Source of the DNA: Botryotinia globosa
Lineage: Eukaryota; Ascomycota; Leotiomycetes; Helotiales; Sclerotiniaceae
Reading direction: 5' to 3'
Assembly: GCA_014898425.1 (NCBI GenBank)
Contig: RCSZ01000004.1
Coordinates: 744,001 to 808,000 of the forward strand
DNA length: 64,000 nt
Shown here: in pieces, positions 46,803 through 58,930 of the stretch
Layout of the letters: every line of letters begins with the position of its first letter
Numbering within the stretch: position 1 is the stretch's first letter
Position numbers and translations under genes: made by a program
Notes under the pieces: model-generated
The model's input: the letters and a program-made list of their open reading frames with translations, nothing else
Told to the model about the DNA's origin: nothing
Database searches by the model: none

Positions 46803-48731
46803 ATGCTCTTGCGCTTCTTCCCGAAATCTCTGGTACCCCGCCTGCGCATAGCTCAGATGGCATCTCATATCTCTCAAAGCAGTACCGCGAAGGCCTCTTC
46901 CTTTGCCGGAAAGTCCCTCGCAGACCTTCCTAAATCATGGACATTCACCTCATCACTCCCTCCCGATCCTCAGTTTCCCACACCTGCCGAATCACACAAG
47001 ACTGCCCGCGATGAAATTGGACCTCGGCAGGTAAAGGGCGCATTATTTACTTGGGTTCGACCCGAACATTCGATAAATCCAGAACTTCTCGCTGTGAGTC
47101 CCATTGCGATGAGAGATTTGGGAATTAAGGAGGGAGAAGAATCTACGGAAGAATTTCAACAAACAGTTGCCGGCAATAAAATTCTAGGGTGGGATGAAGA
47201 AAGATTAGAGGGAGGATATCCATGGGCGCAATGTTATGGTGGGTGGCAATTTGGTTCTTGGGCAGGTCAATTGGGTGATGGGCGAGCAATCTCTTTATTC
47301 GAGACGACAAATCCGAGTAGTAATGTTCGATTCGAATTACAACTGAAGGGCGCAGGAATAACGCCATACTCCAGATTTGCAGATGGGAAAGCCGTGTTGA
47401 GATCAAGTATAAGGGAGTTTATTGTCTCTGAGGCTCTGAATGGATTGAGGATTCCTACTACTCGAGCTTTATCTTTGACTCTCTTACCGTTTTCGAAAGT
47501 CAGGAGGGAAACACTCGAGCCTGGGGCCATCGTGGCAAGATTCGCCCAATCATGGTTACGTATTGGAACATTTGATATCCTACGAGCGCGTGGGGACAGA
47601 GCTTTAATAAGAGAGCTTTGCACGTATATCGCGGAAAACGTATTTCAAGGATGGGAATCACTACCAGGAAGAAATTCTGCAGATGATGGCAAAACAGAAA
47701 ATATTGAAAGAGGAGTATCGAAGGACACGATTGAAGGTCCGGCTGGTTTCGAAGAAAATCGCTTCACTCGTCTATATCGCGAAATTGTACTACGCAATGC
47801 AAAGACAGTTGCAGCATGGCAAGCATATGCCTTCACAAATGGTGTACTCAACACAGACAATACATCCATCTTTGGTTTATCCATTGATTTTGGACCATTC
47901 GCTTTCCTCGACAATTTCGACCCTAGCTATACTCCTAACCATGATGACCATATGCTACGCTACTCCTATCGCAATCAACCCACCATAATCTGGTGGAATC
48001 TCGTCCGTCTAGGTGAATCTCTCGGTGAACTAATGGGCGCCGGTGCTGGTGTCGACTCCGAAGAATTTATCGAGAAAGGAGTTCGTCAAGAAGCCGCCGA
48101 CGAAATAGTTTCCCGTGCAGAAGCTCTCATAATCCGCGTTGGCGAAGAATACAAAGCCGCCTTCCTAACAGAATACAAGCGTCTCATGACCGCCCGTCTC
48201 GGACTCAAGGTATATAAAGAAACGGATTTCGAATCCTTGTACAGCGAATTACTTGATACGATGGAAAGCCTAGAGCTAGACTTCAACCAATTCTTCCGTA
48301 AACTTTCCTCCATCCCCATTGCCTCCTTCGAAACCAGCGCCTCCCGAAAAGAAATATCCACCACCTTTTTCCATCACGAAGGCGTCACCGGTCTAAACAA
48401 CACCATGGAATCGGCAACCACTCGTCTCAGCGACTGGCTTGAGAAATGGCAAGGAAGAATATACGAAGATTGGGGACCGGATGGTGATGACGAGAACCGC
48501 ATGATAGCAATGAAGAAAGTGAATCCAAAATTCATACCCAAGGGATGGGTCTTGGATGAAATTATTAAAAGGGTAGATAAGGGAGGTGAGAGAGAGGTAT
48601 TGAATAGAGTCATGAAGATGGTGAGTGATCCATTCAAGGAAAGTTGGGATGGGGATATAGAGGAAGAAGAGAGATGGTGTGGGGATGTGCCAAGGGGGGA
48701 TAGAGCTATGCAATGTAGTTGTTCTTCGTGA
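46803..48731 (+). CDS. FMP40: Protein adenylyltransferase SelO (Fmp40-like), mitochondrial
   Basis: One uninterrupted exon encodes 642 residues. SelO pseudokinases transfer AMP, not phosphate, to Ser, Thr or Tyr of mitochondrial proteins in response to redox stress. Landmarks are QCYGGWQFGSWAGQLGDGRA, FELQLKGAGITPYSR, DGKAVLRSSIREF, IPTTRALSL, GAIVARFAQSWLRIGTFD, and GVLNTDNTSIFGLSIDFGPF, which includes the metal-binding Asn/Asp region. The N-terminus MLLRFFPKSLVPRLR is a likely mitochondrial presequence; a second Met at residue 19 could give a cytosolic form. The protein ends AMQCSCSS. The Cys third from the end occupies the place of selenocysteine in vertebrate SELENOO, as expected in fungi, which lack selenocysteine. 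Confidence 0.96.
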   Translation: MLLRFFPKSLVPRLRIAQMASHISQSSTAKASSFAGKSLADLPKSWTFTSSLPPDPQFPTPAESHKTARDEIGPRQVKGALFTWVRPEHSINPELLAVSPIAMRDLGIKEGEESTEEFQQTVAGNKILGWDEERLEGGYPWAQCYGGWQFGSWAGQLGDGRAISLFETTNPSSNVRFELQLKGAGITPYSRFADGKAVLRSSIREFIVSEALNGLRIPTTRALSLTLLPFSKVRRETLEPGAIVARFAQSWLRIGTFDILRARGDRALIRELCTYIAENVFQGWESLPGRNSADDGKTENIERGVSKDTIEGPAGFEENRFTRLYREIVLRNAKTVAAWQAYAFTNGVLNTDNTSIFGLSIDFGPFAFLDNFDPSYTPNHDDHMLRYSYRNQPTIIWWNLVRLGESLGELMGAGAGVDSEEFIEKGVRQEAADEIVSRAEALIIRVGEEYKAAFLTEYKRLMTARLGLKVYKETDFESLYSELLDTMESLELDFNQFFRKLSSIPIASFETSASRKEISTTFFHHEGVTGLNNTMESATTRLSDWLEKWQGRIYEDWGPDGDDENRMIAMKKVNPKFIPKGWVLDEIIKRVDKGGEREVLNRVMKMVSDPFKESWDGDIEEEERWCGDVPRGDRAMQCSCSS

Positions 48732-49545
48732 GTGGAGTGGTTAGTTGCTCGAGATCAGGCGAGATGGTACGGGTTATAAATATATATCATGTATCATGGG
48801 TAATTTTAGAATAGGATATCAGAATATATCACATCATGTAATACATACAGACGTCTGTCTAAACTTGCTAGAACATGAAAAGACACTCTTTTCCAATGTA
48901 TCAATGAAAATCCGAGTGCAAAGATAGTCTTTCCCAAAGCAAAAGGTGTTCATCACAGGATTGGTCTGATAGTTGTTTTCATATTTCCAAAAGGTGTGAA
49001 CTGCAGTATCTAGTTTTCCACCTTTTTGTTGACCATCAAACTCATATTCCCATTTTCTCACTCGTTCAATCATGCTCATCTGATCCTCATGACTTATCCT
49101 CCCCTACTGAAGAAGTTTCAAAAATCTTCATCGAAGATAAACGACAACCTTCATTCGAGCAAAATCGGCCCTTTCAGCTAGCCTTTATTTTGTCTTATCA
49201 TTGACACCCAACTCCCATAGTATAGTTTGTGATATCAAATAACCTTTTTATCTTTGTGAATAAGGAAATCCCTCACTCCCTTCATTCGCCAGTGACCTGC
49301 TGCTTCACACGCCACCGAAGCCGATGAAGGCCGAGTTACATCTCAATCTCGCTCATGAGACCCTTCGTGGTAATACACGCAAAGAACAAAATGCAAAAGA
49401 AAACGACTGTAAACACGTTTAAAGGAAATAGCTCCTCCCCCTTGCTGTTTTGATCTGAAATTAAAAAATTCGTCGCGAAGTTTTTGATACACAGCAAAGA
49501 AAGTTATCCTGATCCAGCAAATTTCGATTCATGATTGGGTATGGT
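48732..49545. other. Convergent intergenic region
   Basis: About 810 bp between the 3' ends of the SelO and SCD6 genes. No gene is recognised. Confidence 0.5.
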
Positions 49546-51566
49546 TTATTGTGACAAGGTCTGGAAATCACCACGACCTCGATATCCCGTACCACGGCCA
49601 CGTGTAGGCTGTCCATTACCGGCATAACCGCCTCGTCCTCTATATCCACCACGGCCGCGACCACGACCGCGGTATCCGCCACGATAGCCGCCATTATCGA
49701 CACTTCCTTGGCCGAAGGTTTCAACATTCTTCTTTTGCTCTTCACCTCGCCATTGATGTCCTCCAGCTCTGTTCCCGGCAGCTTCTGTACGGTCCTTTGC
49801 CTCACTCGAGATGTTGTCGAAAAATGATGTGGCTTTGTTATATGCCTTGGGTGCGGTTTCCTCAACCTCAGCCTCAGGCGCAGGAGGCTGCTCCCCAAGG
49901 GGAGATCCAGCAATAGCCTCCTTGACTAGATCTTGTTTATTGAATTTTGCATTAGCAGATTCGAAATCGAAGTCGGCCGCGGGGACATCGACTTTAGCTG
50001 GACCAGGAGCCCGACCACCACGTCCTCGCCCTCTTACGGCAAATCCATTAGCGCCTGGCTGTCTGGGAGCGCGAACAGGTTCGGTTGTTCGCATCTCGTT
50101 GACCTTTCTGGTTAGATTATCGACCGCGCTTCCATTGGTTTGTTGACCTCCAACTGGAGGGAGTTTAGCCATTGCAGCAGCAACAGCGGCAGTCGCAGCT
50201 TGTGTAGCATCCCTTAAACTAGCCGAAGTATCATTCTGTTTTGGAACTGCAGATGCAGTGGTGTTTTGTAATGGAGCTTTGGTTACCGCAGGACTAGCTA
50301 ATGGGATTGCTGGTTGAACGCGACCGCCGCTTCTAGGTCCACTCGGGGTAGCTCGAGCAGCGGGAGGAGCTGTAGGCTGAGATTGTTTCGTAGTGCTTGC
50401 GTCTACCTCGGTTGGTGAGGTCTTGGAAGGAGGTGGTGTCGCTTGCTTGGGAGCTGGTCCGACATTGTTTCCAGCACCAGGAGCTTGAACATCTGCTGGT
50501 TTGTCTGTTGAGTTTGCGGAAGTAGGAGTTTGTTGTTTGTTCGCACCAGGTCCAATTGGCGATGGCTTTTGTTGCTGGTTTTGCTGTTGGAAGTGTTGAC
50601 CTGGTGGTGGGAAACCATAGCCTGGAGGAGGAGGGAATTGGCCAGGGTGTTGAGGAAATCCATGTCCAGGTGGGGGGTACCAGCCTGGCGGGCCACCAAA
50701 TGGCGACATTCCTGGAAACCCTGGACCAGGAGGAGCTCCTCTACCCCATCCTGCAGGCGGAGGAGGATAAAATCCAGGAGGTGGGTATTGTCCAAAAGGA
50801 GCCATGCCTGGGGGTGGCCCTTGTTGCTGGGGAGCATTCTGTCCTTGTGGTGGAGGTCCCCGCGGATTTTGATTTTGAGGAGTAGGGGGTCCTGGCGCGG
50901 ATGCAGGAGCTGGACGAGTTCCGCTCTATGATAAGTAATCTTGTTAGCCAAAATGCTACGAGGGTCAAACAACGAGTGTATGATTTGAGTGTCTAAATCA
51001 GAAGGAAGGCAACGGAAAATCTCCACACGGTTTTGCGCTCTCGGAGACAATATGATTTAACATCCGAAATATTTCATCACTAGAAGGAAGTCGATAAGTA
51101 CCACCAAGAATCACTTGGTGCGCTACTCAAAAATGATAGTTCACTTACTCCGAGAATCGCAGGATCATTGGGCACCTGTGGTGGGATACTTTCTCTGGGC
51201 GCAGGCGCTTCCTCAATACGCAGATCCTTCACATCACCACCACGGAAGACAATGTACTCGTAAATGTTATCTGACGCCGCAATCTCCTCGTCAGGGTTGT
51301 CCTTTCGTCCTTCTGTTCCATGAGACTTGACATTTTCCAAGGCCACCGTTGCATTTTCCGAGTTAATCTCATGAAGTGTACCGACGTATCTTAACTCGCG
51401 TTAATACTTGGCCAAATATGACTTAACCATCGTAAATACCTAATATCGCTCTTTGATACCAAGGAAATCCTTGATCTATAAACGCGCCTTTGTCAGTATG
51501 TGATGTAGAGTGTTGAGGAAGATCTTCCAGTTTCAGCCTTGGAACTCACCCTATGAATTCAGACAT
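49546..51566 (-). CDS. SCD6: Scd6/Sum2/LSM14 family mRNA regulator
   Basis: Four exons (51550-51566, 51440-51475, 51149-51389, 49546-50925) give 557 residues. The first two exons are only 17 and 36 nt. Scd6 proteins bind eIF4G and decapping factors, repress translation and gather in P-bodies. The joined N-terminus MSEFIGSRISLVSKSDIRYV is the LSm14 domain, followed by GTLHEINSENATVALENVKS. A Pro/Gly-rich middle (PPPGFYPPPPAGWGRG) precedes the FDF box (ADFDFESANAKFNK) and an FFD-like motif (ATSFFDNISSEAKDR). The C-terminus is an RGG region (GGYRGRGRGRGGYRGRGGY), the eIF4G-binding part in yeast. Introns of 73, 50 and 223 nt all restore phase and family sequence. Confidence 0.95.
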
Positions 51567-52353
51567 GATGCCCTTGTTAAACTGCGATCAGCTCACAGCC
51601 CACAGCTAGCTGTAGCGTAGAGAAACAACGAGTAAAATCAAAAGAAAGGATGAGTATGTTGGATGTCGGGCAATTGAGATGGATGATGTTGAAGATGTGT
51701 TGGAGGGAGAGTTGTTTAATGTTTGTTGGGTGTTACTTTTGTGGAGGGCATGAGTGTTATTCTGGCGAAAAGCTTAAAGCTAAGGTGCGGTGCGGCAAGG
51801 AAGCGCTCGCTTGAACTCTGTTCCTGTTTCGGTATAGGACCCGTCCCAAAGCTCCAGCTGTCGACGGAATTATGTAATATGATTGGTTAGATCTATCAAT
51901 TACGGCAAGGCATATGGCAGCTTACCATGGTAATTCACTACGGTTAGTCAAATGAACCTATAGAACACCTCAACCCACGCGTCTGGGATTATTTCAGCCT
52001 TATTACAACCACCTCCGTGACCCCACCTCATCACCCTCATTGTCGACTACTTATATTATTACGATTCATTCATCTCTACAAATTGAATCTAAGCGCTTCC
52101 TCCTGCCAAGATAAATACACACACTTCAACATTATCAAACATATCAACGATTTACCTCAATAATATCACAATACCACGACACCACGATACCCCACCATCT
52201 TGATTCTCTTCGTCTTGTAGCTACCATCTAATAAGCTGGCTTCGCCAACGTCGTCATTTATCCCCTTGATTTCTAGGTTACACCGAAATTTACTTTTCAC
52301 CAGAAGCTTTCTGTCGTTTCTCTCTTGATCATCATCTTATCTTGTTCTTCAAA
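51567..52353. promoter_or_regulatory. Divergent promoter region of SCD6 and the KPWE-motif gene
   Basis: The 787 bp between two divergent starts ends, on the plus side, in a pyrimidine-rich leader directly before the ATG. No other gene is seen. Confidence 0.5.
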
Positions 52354-53071
52354 ATGGCGACAGAGACTTCAGATCAATCAGGAAGCAGTGATATCAGCAT
52401 TTACAAGGGTCTTGTATCATATCCATGGGATACCGATAAAGAGTTCCAGGTAAGCCTTTTGCTATCTTCTTTCAACCCCTTTTTCATTTGCCCTCAATAC
52501 GTCGTTCAAAATTACAAACTTTGGTACATCATCGATTAACATACAATAGGGCGGTCTATCAGCTATATTAGGCAATGCATCTTTACCTGATCAAATTCGA
52601 GAACTGACACTTCGGGCTCAGTGTTTCTATTTCTCTCGCAAGAAGAAGATTGACATCAATTTTGATGGATACAAGGCATATCTGGCAACTCATCCATCCA
52701 CATCTTCTTTTACTGATGCCCCTGCGCCTGATAGCGCCAGTTTAGCGAATGATACTTCATCTTCCAACACTCCAAATTTCGACCATGAAAATGACCTAGC
52801 ACCTGCTACCACTACAGCTGATGAAAAGGCCCCGCCACCATATCCTCCATCTTTTGCTGAAATCGTCGCTTTAATCACAGCCGGTGCCACAATCCCGGGA
52901 ATCCGTGATATCCCCGATACAGTTCTGACGGATCAGGGTACCCAGCCAGTTGCACGAAAGCGTCGTAAGCCATGGGAGAAAGACGTTGACGAGGAAACAA
53001 TTCAGGGTGGGGGAACTTTCGGCGACCACCGAGATACCATTATCCAGCAAGAATATCCAACCGATGTATAA
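52354..53071 (+). CDS. KPWE-motif peroxisomal protein, Pex39-like
   Basis: Two exons (52354-52449, 52550-53071) with a 100-nt intron give 205 residues. The N-terminal half is a compact helical segment (SIYKGLVSYPWDTDKEFQGG, then LPDQIRELTLRAQCFYFSRK). A Ser/Pro-rich linker follows, then PPYPPSFAEIVALITAGATI, PGIRDIPD, and a basic RKRRKPWEKD at residues 168-177. The PPSF...LI..G..IPGI block followed by a K/R-PWE motif is the hallmark of the Pex14-like KPWE domain and of the recently described peroxin Pex39 (yeast Yjr012c, human C6orf226), which helps import PTS2 cargo with Pex7. No membrane helix is seen. The link to Pex39 is from memory of that motif and needs a profile search. Confidence 0.72.
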
Positions 53072-54538
53072 GAATATCTATTTGCATTGTAGTCACGTTT
53101 TTTCAGAAATTCTTGCCATTATCAAATATTATGGGAACTGCACTTTCCACGGATCGATAACTTTGTGAAGGCAGCCAGACATTGAGCTTCTTCAATTACT
53201 ACCTTTCTTCTGGTTCATATGACAAAAGACCGTGGACATCAGGCGGCTTTATCAAGCCAGAAGCCCGCAAACTGATACTTTGTCATGTCGCTCAAATGAA
53301 AGGTGTTGTAGTTGTGATTTATTCTGTGGATTTCTACATTGTACGCGGGGTTTTTCTAAATTCGCTGCTCACGTTGCTTTCCGGGCTTGAAAGAATTGTC
53401 AGATCTCTTCAAGGCAATCCCTTTCTGCGTTCTAGTGAACCTTATGTTGCCAGTCGGATCTATCGAGTGCGGTATGTTTAGTAGCGCCAAAACTTCGCGC
53501 AAACATTGTCTTAGGCGGGACCTTATGGGAATCTGAAGATTCACAATAAGCCCAGGATCAGACTACAACATTGAATCGGAATCCATTTTATCGCTCTCTG
53601 GTGCTGGACATACGATTGTGCACCAATCTTCATTCTTCAATTTATAATCGAATCACTTTAAGATAGCACCTAAAATTAATCTTTCAATTACAACATACTG
53701 TCTTCTCTCCCCAAAATGTATCTTTTGGATCAATATTTGAGAGCTATTGAATGAAACGTGTGGTAAGAGGGTTATTGAACTTGACAAATCAACACAAATT
53801 TGAACCGCCCATCAGTTTTGGGACCGCAGTCATTAAATGATGTCATCTAACACCTTCAAAGATGATTTATTTTTATTTTCTATTTGAAATATCTTACAGC
53901 TTTGAAATCCACATAAAACATTGGGTTTTTGCCAGTTTCACCTCTCAGTGCAGATCTTTCGCAGTTTACATTTCCATGTCATTAATTATTTTGCTATAAT
54001 AAGAAGTCTGCAATTGTGATTGTAAATTGAGGGGATGATAAAAAATTCCATATGCTAGATCTGCAAGCGGTTGCCAAGCACTATCATTCATCACCCTGCC
54101 GAGGGCCTCGGACATCAATTAGCAAGCACAAGTATGTATCTGATGTTCCAAATCGTTCTATTGTTATTTTATAGTCATTTGCAATTAGGCAAACCTTATT
54201 TTCGAACCATTTTGTCTTATAGAAAGGGGGTCTCACTTCGGTCATTGTCTTCCAAGATTGTGTTTCAGGTGACTAATCTTGATTTCTACTTCTCCAATAT
54301 TCACCCTCACAGTCTACGAAAAATTGCTCTTATTACCCATTATCCCTAGGTCCTCATTAGAATTCAGAGGACTTTTTTAAGTCATAACTATCCACTTGAA
54401 CAATATGCTCTTAATAAATTCTTGACTTTCCAGCCTACACAACCAAATTCGACAACTATTAAGAACAAACATAACGATTCCAAGTTCATTTAGCATTCTT
54501 GCATATACTAGTGTTGCTATTCCTTTCATCTCTACAAT
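53072..54538. other. Intergenic region
   Basis: About 1.5 kb. A 99-codon plus-strand frame at 53182-53481 has no recognisable motif and no supporting splice signals, so it is not called. Confidence 0.5.
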
Positions 54539-55137
54539 ATGAAGGTCCTTTTGTTTGTCTCTGCACTTGTTGCATTCATCACACCTGCGTTGGCTGGAAC
54601 GGTTCCTCTCGAATCCAGACAATCCATCGTAGGATTGTGGGGAAAGTCAACCGATATCCCTGTTCTATATTGCTACAGTAAGTAATGAATACCTAAGCTC
54701 TGAATGAGTCCTTTTCATTTCATGAAACTTGCATGCCTGAACTCCAGTTAACTAATATCGTAGTGGATGCTGCTTGCATGCAAATGCGAGAGCATTGGCA
54801 ATCGTGCCAAGTAGATCTCTTCAAAGACGTGAATGCACCCATCGGCGATCCTACTGCTCGCAATGAATTAGTAGCAAGCTGTCTTTGCAACGCCGGCATG
54901 CCTGACTTAACATCCGAATGTCTTGCCTGCATCAGTCTTGCTAGCCAAAATTTCTTGGTCCAGGAAACTTTGCACACGCTTGCGCAAGATGTGTGTCATA
55001 AGAAGACTACTCTTGGTCAATATGAAAATTATGCTTTGCAGTTCGGTGCCGCGGTGCAGTTTCCTCTTATCTTGCCATCGCTTTGGCTTAATGGTACTAA
55101 GGTTACTTCTCCGGATCAGATTGTCGTCGAGGAGTAA
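54539..55137 (+). CDS. Small secreted cysteine-containing protein, effector candidate
   Basis: Two exons (54539-54677, 54764-55137) with an 86-nt intron (GTAAGT donor, TAACTAAT branch, TAG acceptor) give 170 residues. Residues 1-19 (MKVLLFVSALVAFITPALA) form a clear signal peptide. The mature protein contains eight cysteines, including SCLCNAG, SECLACIS and DVCHKK, an even number that fits disulfides in a secreted protein. One N-glycosylation site (NGT) lies near the C-terminus. No membrane anchor or enzyme motif is seen. Size, secretion and Cys content place it among small secreted fungal proteins that include effectors, but a cell-wall or unknown extracellular role is equally possible. Confidence 0.8.
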
Positions 55138-55567
55138 AATTCTCAGTCGTGTTCGTGAGTTTATCCTATAGTCCATCAGACGTTCACAGTTTGATATATT
55201 CTCCGTCGTGACTACAAACTAATGAGTGTAGAATTCGACAACTTCCTGGTGGAGATCGACTTGAGCATGCGGAAAGAATGGGCGCACTCGTGGAGTGCAG
55301 GTCTACTATGAAGGATTCATTTTCTTGACTCGTTCATGATTTATGCGATAGTAGTTCAGGATTCCGGCGGTGCTATTACCTGGGGGAAAGTCACCCTTCA
55401 AATTTAACGAATTAATTTGAGGGCTTTTTTAACAAAAATTCGTTTTAAATTCATAATGAAATGGCTTCACGTTTATGCTTATTGTTGCTGCATTTGAATC
55501 CAATTCTTACGATTTTGACTACTATTGCTGTAGGGCGAGGCCCCGCCAAAAAAAATACACAGCAAAG
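55138..55567. other. Intergenic region
   Basis: About 430 bp between the two candidate secreted-protein genes. No frame or repeat is recognised. Confidence 0.45.
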
Positions 55568-55900
55568 ATGCTTGCTACTCCAAGGCTACACGTTTCGTTC
55601 CTCATACTCATGATACTTATTTGCGTTGCATCAGAAACGCCTTACTGTTATATTTGCTGCTACTATGGGATAAATTGTAACACTTCAGGCTTCCTAAGTA
55701 TCCCGTATCATTGATTCATGTATATCACTATCACAGGAAAGCCCTCTTTAATGAAACCTTATTATTTGGCAGAATTTCTCGTAAACACAAATAACTATCG
55801 TACCCTTTTCCAATGTGACGATAACTCTGATCAATTAAATACAGAAGCTTTTGTAGCCGCAGCCATAGACCAACTCACTCGTCTGCTAGACAATCCATAG
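55568..55900 (+). CDS. Possible very small secreted protein
   Basis: An ATG at 55568 opens a frame with a hydrophobic N-terminus (RLHVSFLILMILICVASETP) that looks like a signal peptide, followed by a Cys/Tyr-rich stretch (YCYICCYYGINC). A 39-nt intron (55698-55736, GTATCC to CACAG) would join it in phase to a second exon reading KPSLMKPYYLAEFLVNTNNY and ending LTRLLDNP, giving 97 residues. The intron is shorter than most here and its donor is weak, which lowers confidence. Without splicing the frame stops at 55713. It lies next to the clearer secreted-protein gene and converges on the 2EXR gene. Confidence 0.38.
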
Positions 55901-55955
55901 TATGAAATAACCCCGTTTTTTGTACAGATATCTCCTAGCACCAGGACCCATTTTC

Positions 55956-57441
55956 CTATTCCTCGGTCCAATCCTCTATTCTGATTGTAGGAATTATATC
56001 TTTTTCGCCTTTGGACGTACTCAGACCTGCAGTGACCACTTGAATAAATGGTATTTCCCATCTTTCTACTTCGCTTGGATCTTTCCAGGGAGTAACAGAG
56101 ACTAGTTTGACACGCATTAGTTAGCTGGATATTCACAAGTCCTAATTAACCTTCGTCATGTTTGGATGTAGTGAAAGTACTCACAACCTCGGTTTCCAGC
56201 TTCGATAGCCCGCGATTTGATAAAGTCGAGTATCAGCCACGCATCTGATGCCAGTCGTCTTGCTGACCAGTATTCAGTATGAAGTTCTACATCTGGCGAT
56301 GCTACTGGTTTGCCTAACGCCTTCTTCCAATACCGCGAGAGAGATCTCCGGGATTTAACAGACGCATCATGGGGAACACTAGAAACCATTCGAATTTTCT
56401 CTGGAGCATAAAAATGTATCTCGCCATTATAAATTGGTCTCTCCGGTACTACGTCCTCGACTTCTAGTACCAACATGATGCCCTGGATATTTGCAAACGT
56501 CGAGATGATGCAGCTGAGGAAATTTAGCATGTCTTCGAGGTCGAAAAGAGATTTTCGTCGTGTTTTGTATGGAATCGCGAGATATTTTAGGTTGTGAAAA
56601 GCTGAGCGAGCAAGTGCTGATCTTCGTAGTTCGTCGAGCCAAAAGTCTCCTTGGATCCAGATGATATCTTCAGGGTTGTAAATTATGTTTCTGTACGTAC
56701 GCGTTGAATAGATGGGAAACGCACTGCGAGATCCATCGGTGAATGAATCACGTAGGGTGGTATTGCGCTCCTCATTAGCAATTATCTTTAATGCATCCTC
56801 AATGCTTAAAGTTGTGCGCGATCTTGTCATTCCTGGCTTGGTGAACCTATCAAGAAATATATTCCGGTATTCATGATTTAGGCATAGGATTGGTGGCAAG
56901 GAACCACACGTAAGACGAAAGCGCTTTCCATACATGTGGTCATGGTGTAGGAGATCGGATGAAACGAAATTCAATGTTGTAATGCGTGGTTCTTCGAGGT
57001 ACAATTCCAAAATGTCGAGCTGTTGAGATGTACAAGTGTCAGTTCTTTTTCATTAAGAAGGAAGTTTTGTGGAGTACAGCTGGATGATAGCAAAGACACA
57101 CTTACTCTGAGTTCAATTGGCAAGTCTTGAAATCTGTCGAATGTCCTTTCTTCTTCCTCTTCGTCCCATGGCTCACCATCATGAAGAACTTCTCCATTAC
57201 TTTGTGATTCGCCAGCATTCGTAGTATTTGTGATCAACTCATGATTCAATGAAGAATTAGAACCCTTTGAAAATAAGTGCTTCGAGACGGCCTTGACTTT
57301 GCAGAAAAACACAAGATTTCTGTGATTTTTTTCCGGTCCAGTCGAAGCTTGTTGGTGCCCATGGACAATAGCATGATCTGTCACAGCTGTTGCAATTCTC
57401 TCGAGCCACTTTCTTTGAAAGTCATTAATAAATCGAAGCAT
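55956..57441 (-). CDS. 2EXR domain protein
   Basis: Three exons (57106-57441, 56185-57019, 55956-56101) give 438 residues. The 2EXR signature is split by the first intron: TFDRFQDLPIELR then LDILELYLEEPRITTLNF. The second block is LPPILCLNHEYRNIF, followed by YNPEDIIWIQGDFWL. The last intron (GTGAGT donor, CTAAC branch, ACTAG acceptor) removes an apparent end and adds a conserved-looking C-terminus WEIPFIQVVTAGLSTSKGEK, ending EDWTEE. The N-terminal 90 residues are variable and acidic. The domain family is common in filamentous fungi and poorly understood. A broken relative lies at 60784-61760. Confidence 0.85.
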
Positions 57442-58930
57442 CCTGGAAATCAAGCAAGAATGTGGTATTCACAAGAGTCTGATATTGCAATTTTTTCATG
57501 TAGGTAGCAAGTTTTGTGACTTGGACTCCGTGGATGGAATAGCCAAGGAAGTATTCCCAAAACAGTTAGTCCGTGCAGACATACTTAGCCATCATATTCA
57601 CTCGAGAGGATACTTGCTTTTTCTAGATTTGATGAGAATCGAAAAAATACACAATTCAAGATTGATTGTATTGATAACAAAGTGGGATGAGAGTCAAAGA
57701 AGCCCCCTCCCCCGCATCTGATTCAACCTGCGTCTTCGCTCCGTATTGCTCAAGATAACAACAGCCGGCTTTCACACTCTGATGAAGTAGGCATGAATCT
57801 TCAAGTCAACATTAAAATATTGAATGGAATTAATGACTTTTATTCAAGACCATGTTTAAGTGAACATCTTGAATCATCTCACTGCCAAGATACATAGAAA
57901 GTGATGTAAATTTTTGGCGAGCATGGTCGTGAAGTTAGCGGTCTTTGATAAGAATCCCGGTATCAACACAAGTGGATTAAGTACAAGTGTGCTGAATGTT
58001 GCTCAAAAAGAACACATAAAGCAAATTCGTCTCCCAATAGAGCTCATAAAGAACTACCAGATTACGCATAGGGTACAAGAGTCATTATACCTCAATAATC
58101 ACGACAACTTGGCGTGCCTTCGATAGGGCAGACATATGAACCACCTATCCAATACTGCACTCATCTAATCTCATGCCATGCTAGGCTTCAAAGATCAGCG
58201 AAAAACATCCGACAAGCATTTCAAAGTCATTGTCTACAATGGAATAGCTAGATCGTTGAGTATTTAGAATTTTTCCGAGGTAAAATACATTGCTAACGAA
58301 GCTCATTGACGGGTGTCCATATCTGCCTATTCAATCCACAAATCTGATGTCACCACCAGTTTTTCGTTCCGACGTGCCATGAACTTTTTATCAGTGAGCT
58401 CTACTGATCGCCTAATACAAAAAGTTTCAAATAAAGGGTAAGTTTTCATTGAGAATAAACTACTAATGATAAAGCTCCAACAGATTCCTAATACTAATTA
58501 CACGCTGTAGCCACGGATCGCAGCAAGAGTGGGCAGAGAAAGATTTAGAACAGCCATGCTCGAGCGCTGGATAGCCAACTCGACCTTTCTGGGCCAGCGG
58601 CATGAGTATGTCGCTTTCGATTGCTCTATTGAAAGACATGACTACTTCGATTTCTGGCTGCTCTTCTTAGGCTTGCTGTACCGCTCGTCGTTCTTATAAT
58701 ATCCTTGACATCTGCTGGAGCATGATATACATTGAAAGTCAAAGTGTCCTGATGGAAGATATGTTAGAGAGCTGTGATGCCTAGAAATCTTTAGTATTTG
58801 ATCATCAATCACTAGGTCAAAGTTCCAACCTTACATGCCTGGCACTATCCGACTTCGCTAAAAATAGAAGTCCTTCAACTGCAATTTAATTTCTTCCATG
58901 TCTCTTCAAAGCTGATTTGAAATCAGCATA
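57442..58930. other. Intergenic region
   Basis: About 1.5 kb. Around 58520-58740 the minus strand has short frames with protein-like composition in more than one phase (for example FDFQCISCSSRCQGYY), preceded by a CAG acceptor-like site. This may be a remnant or a small missed exon. I could not build a gene. Confidence 0.4.

Noticed and set aside
53182..53481. 99-codon plus-strand frame downstream of the KPWE-motif gene
   Set aside because: No motif or splice support; position fits the 3' region of the upstream gene.
57485..58126. Plus-strand frames of 70-78 codons
   Set aside because: Short, without motifs, and not joined by plausible introns.
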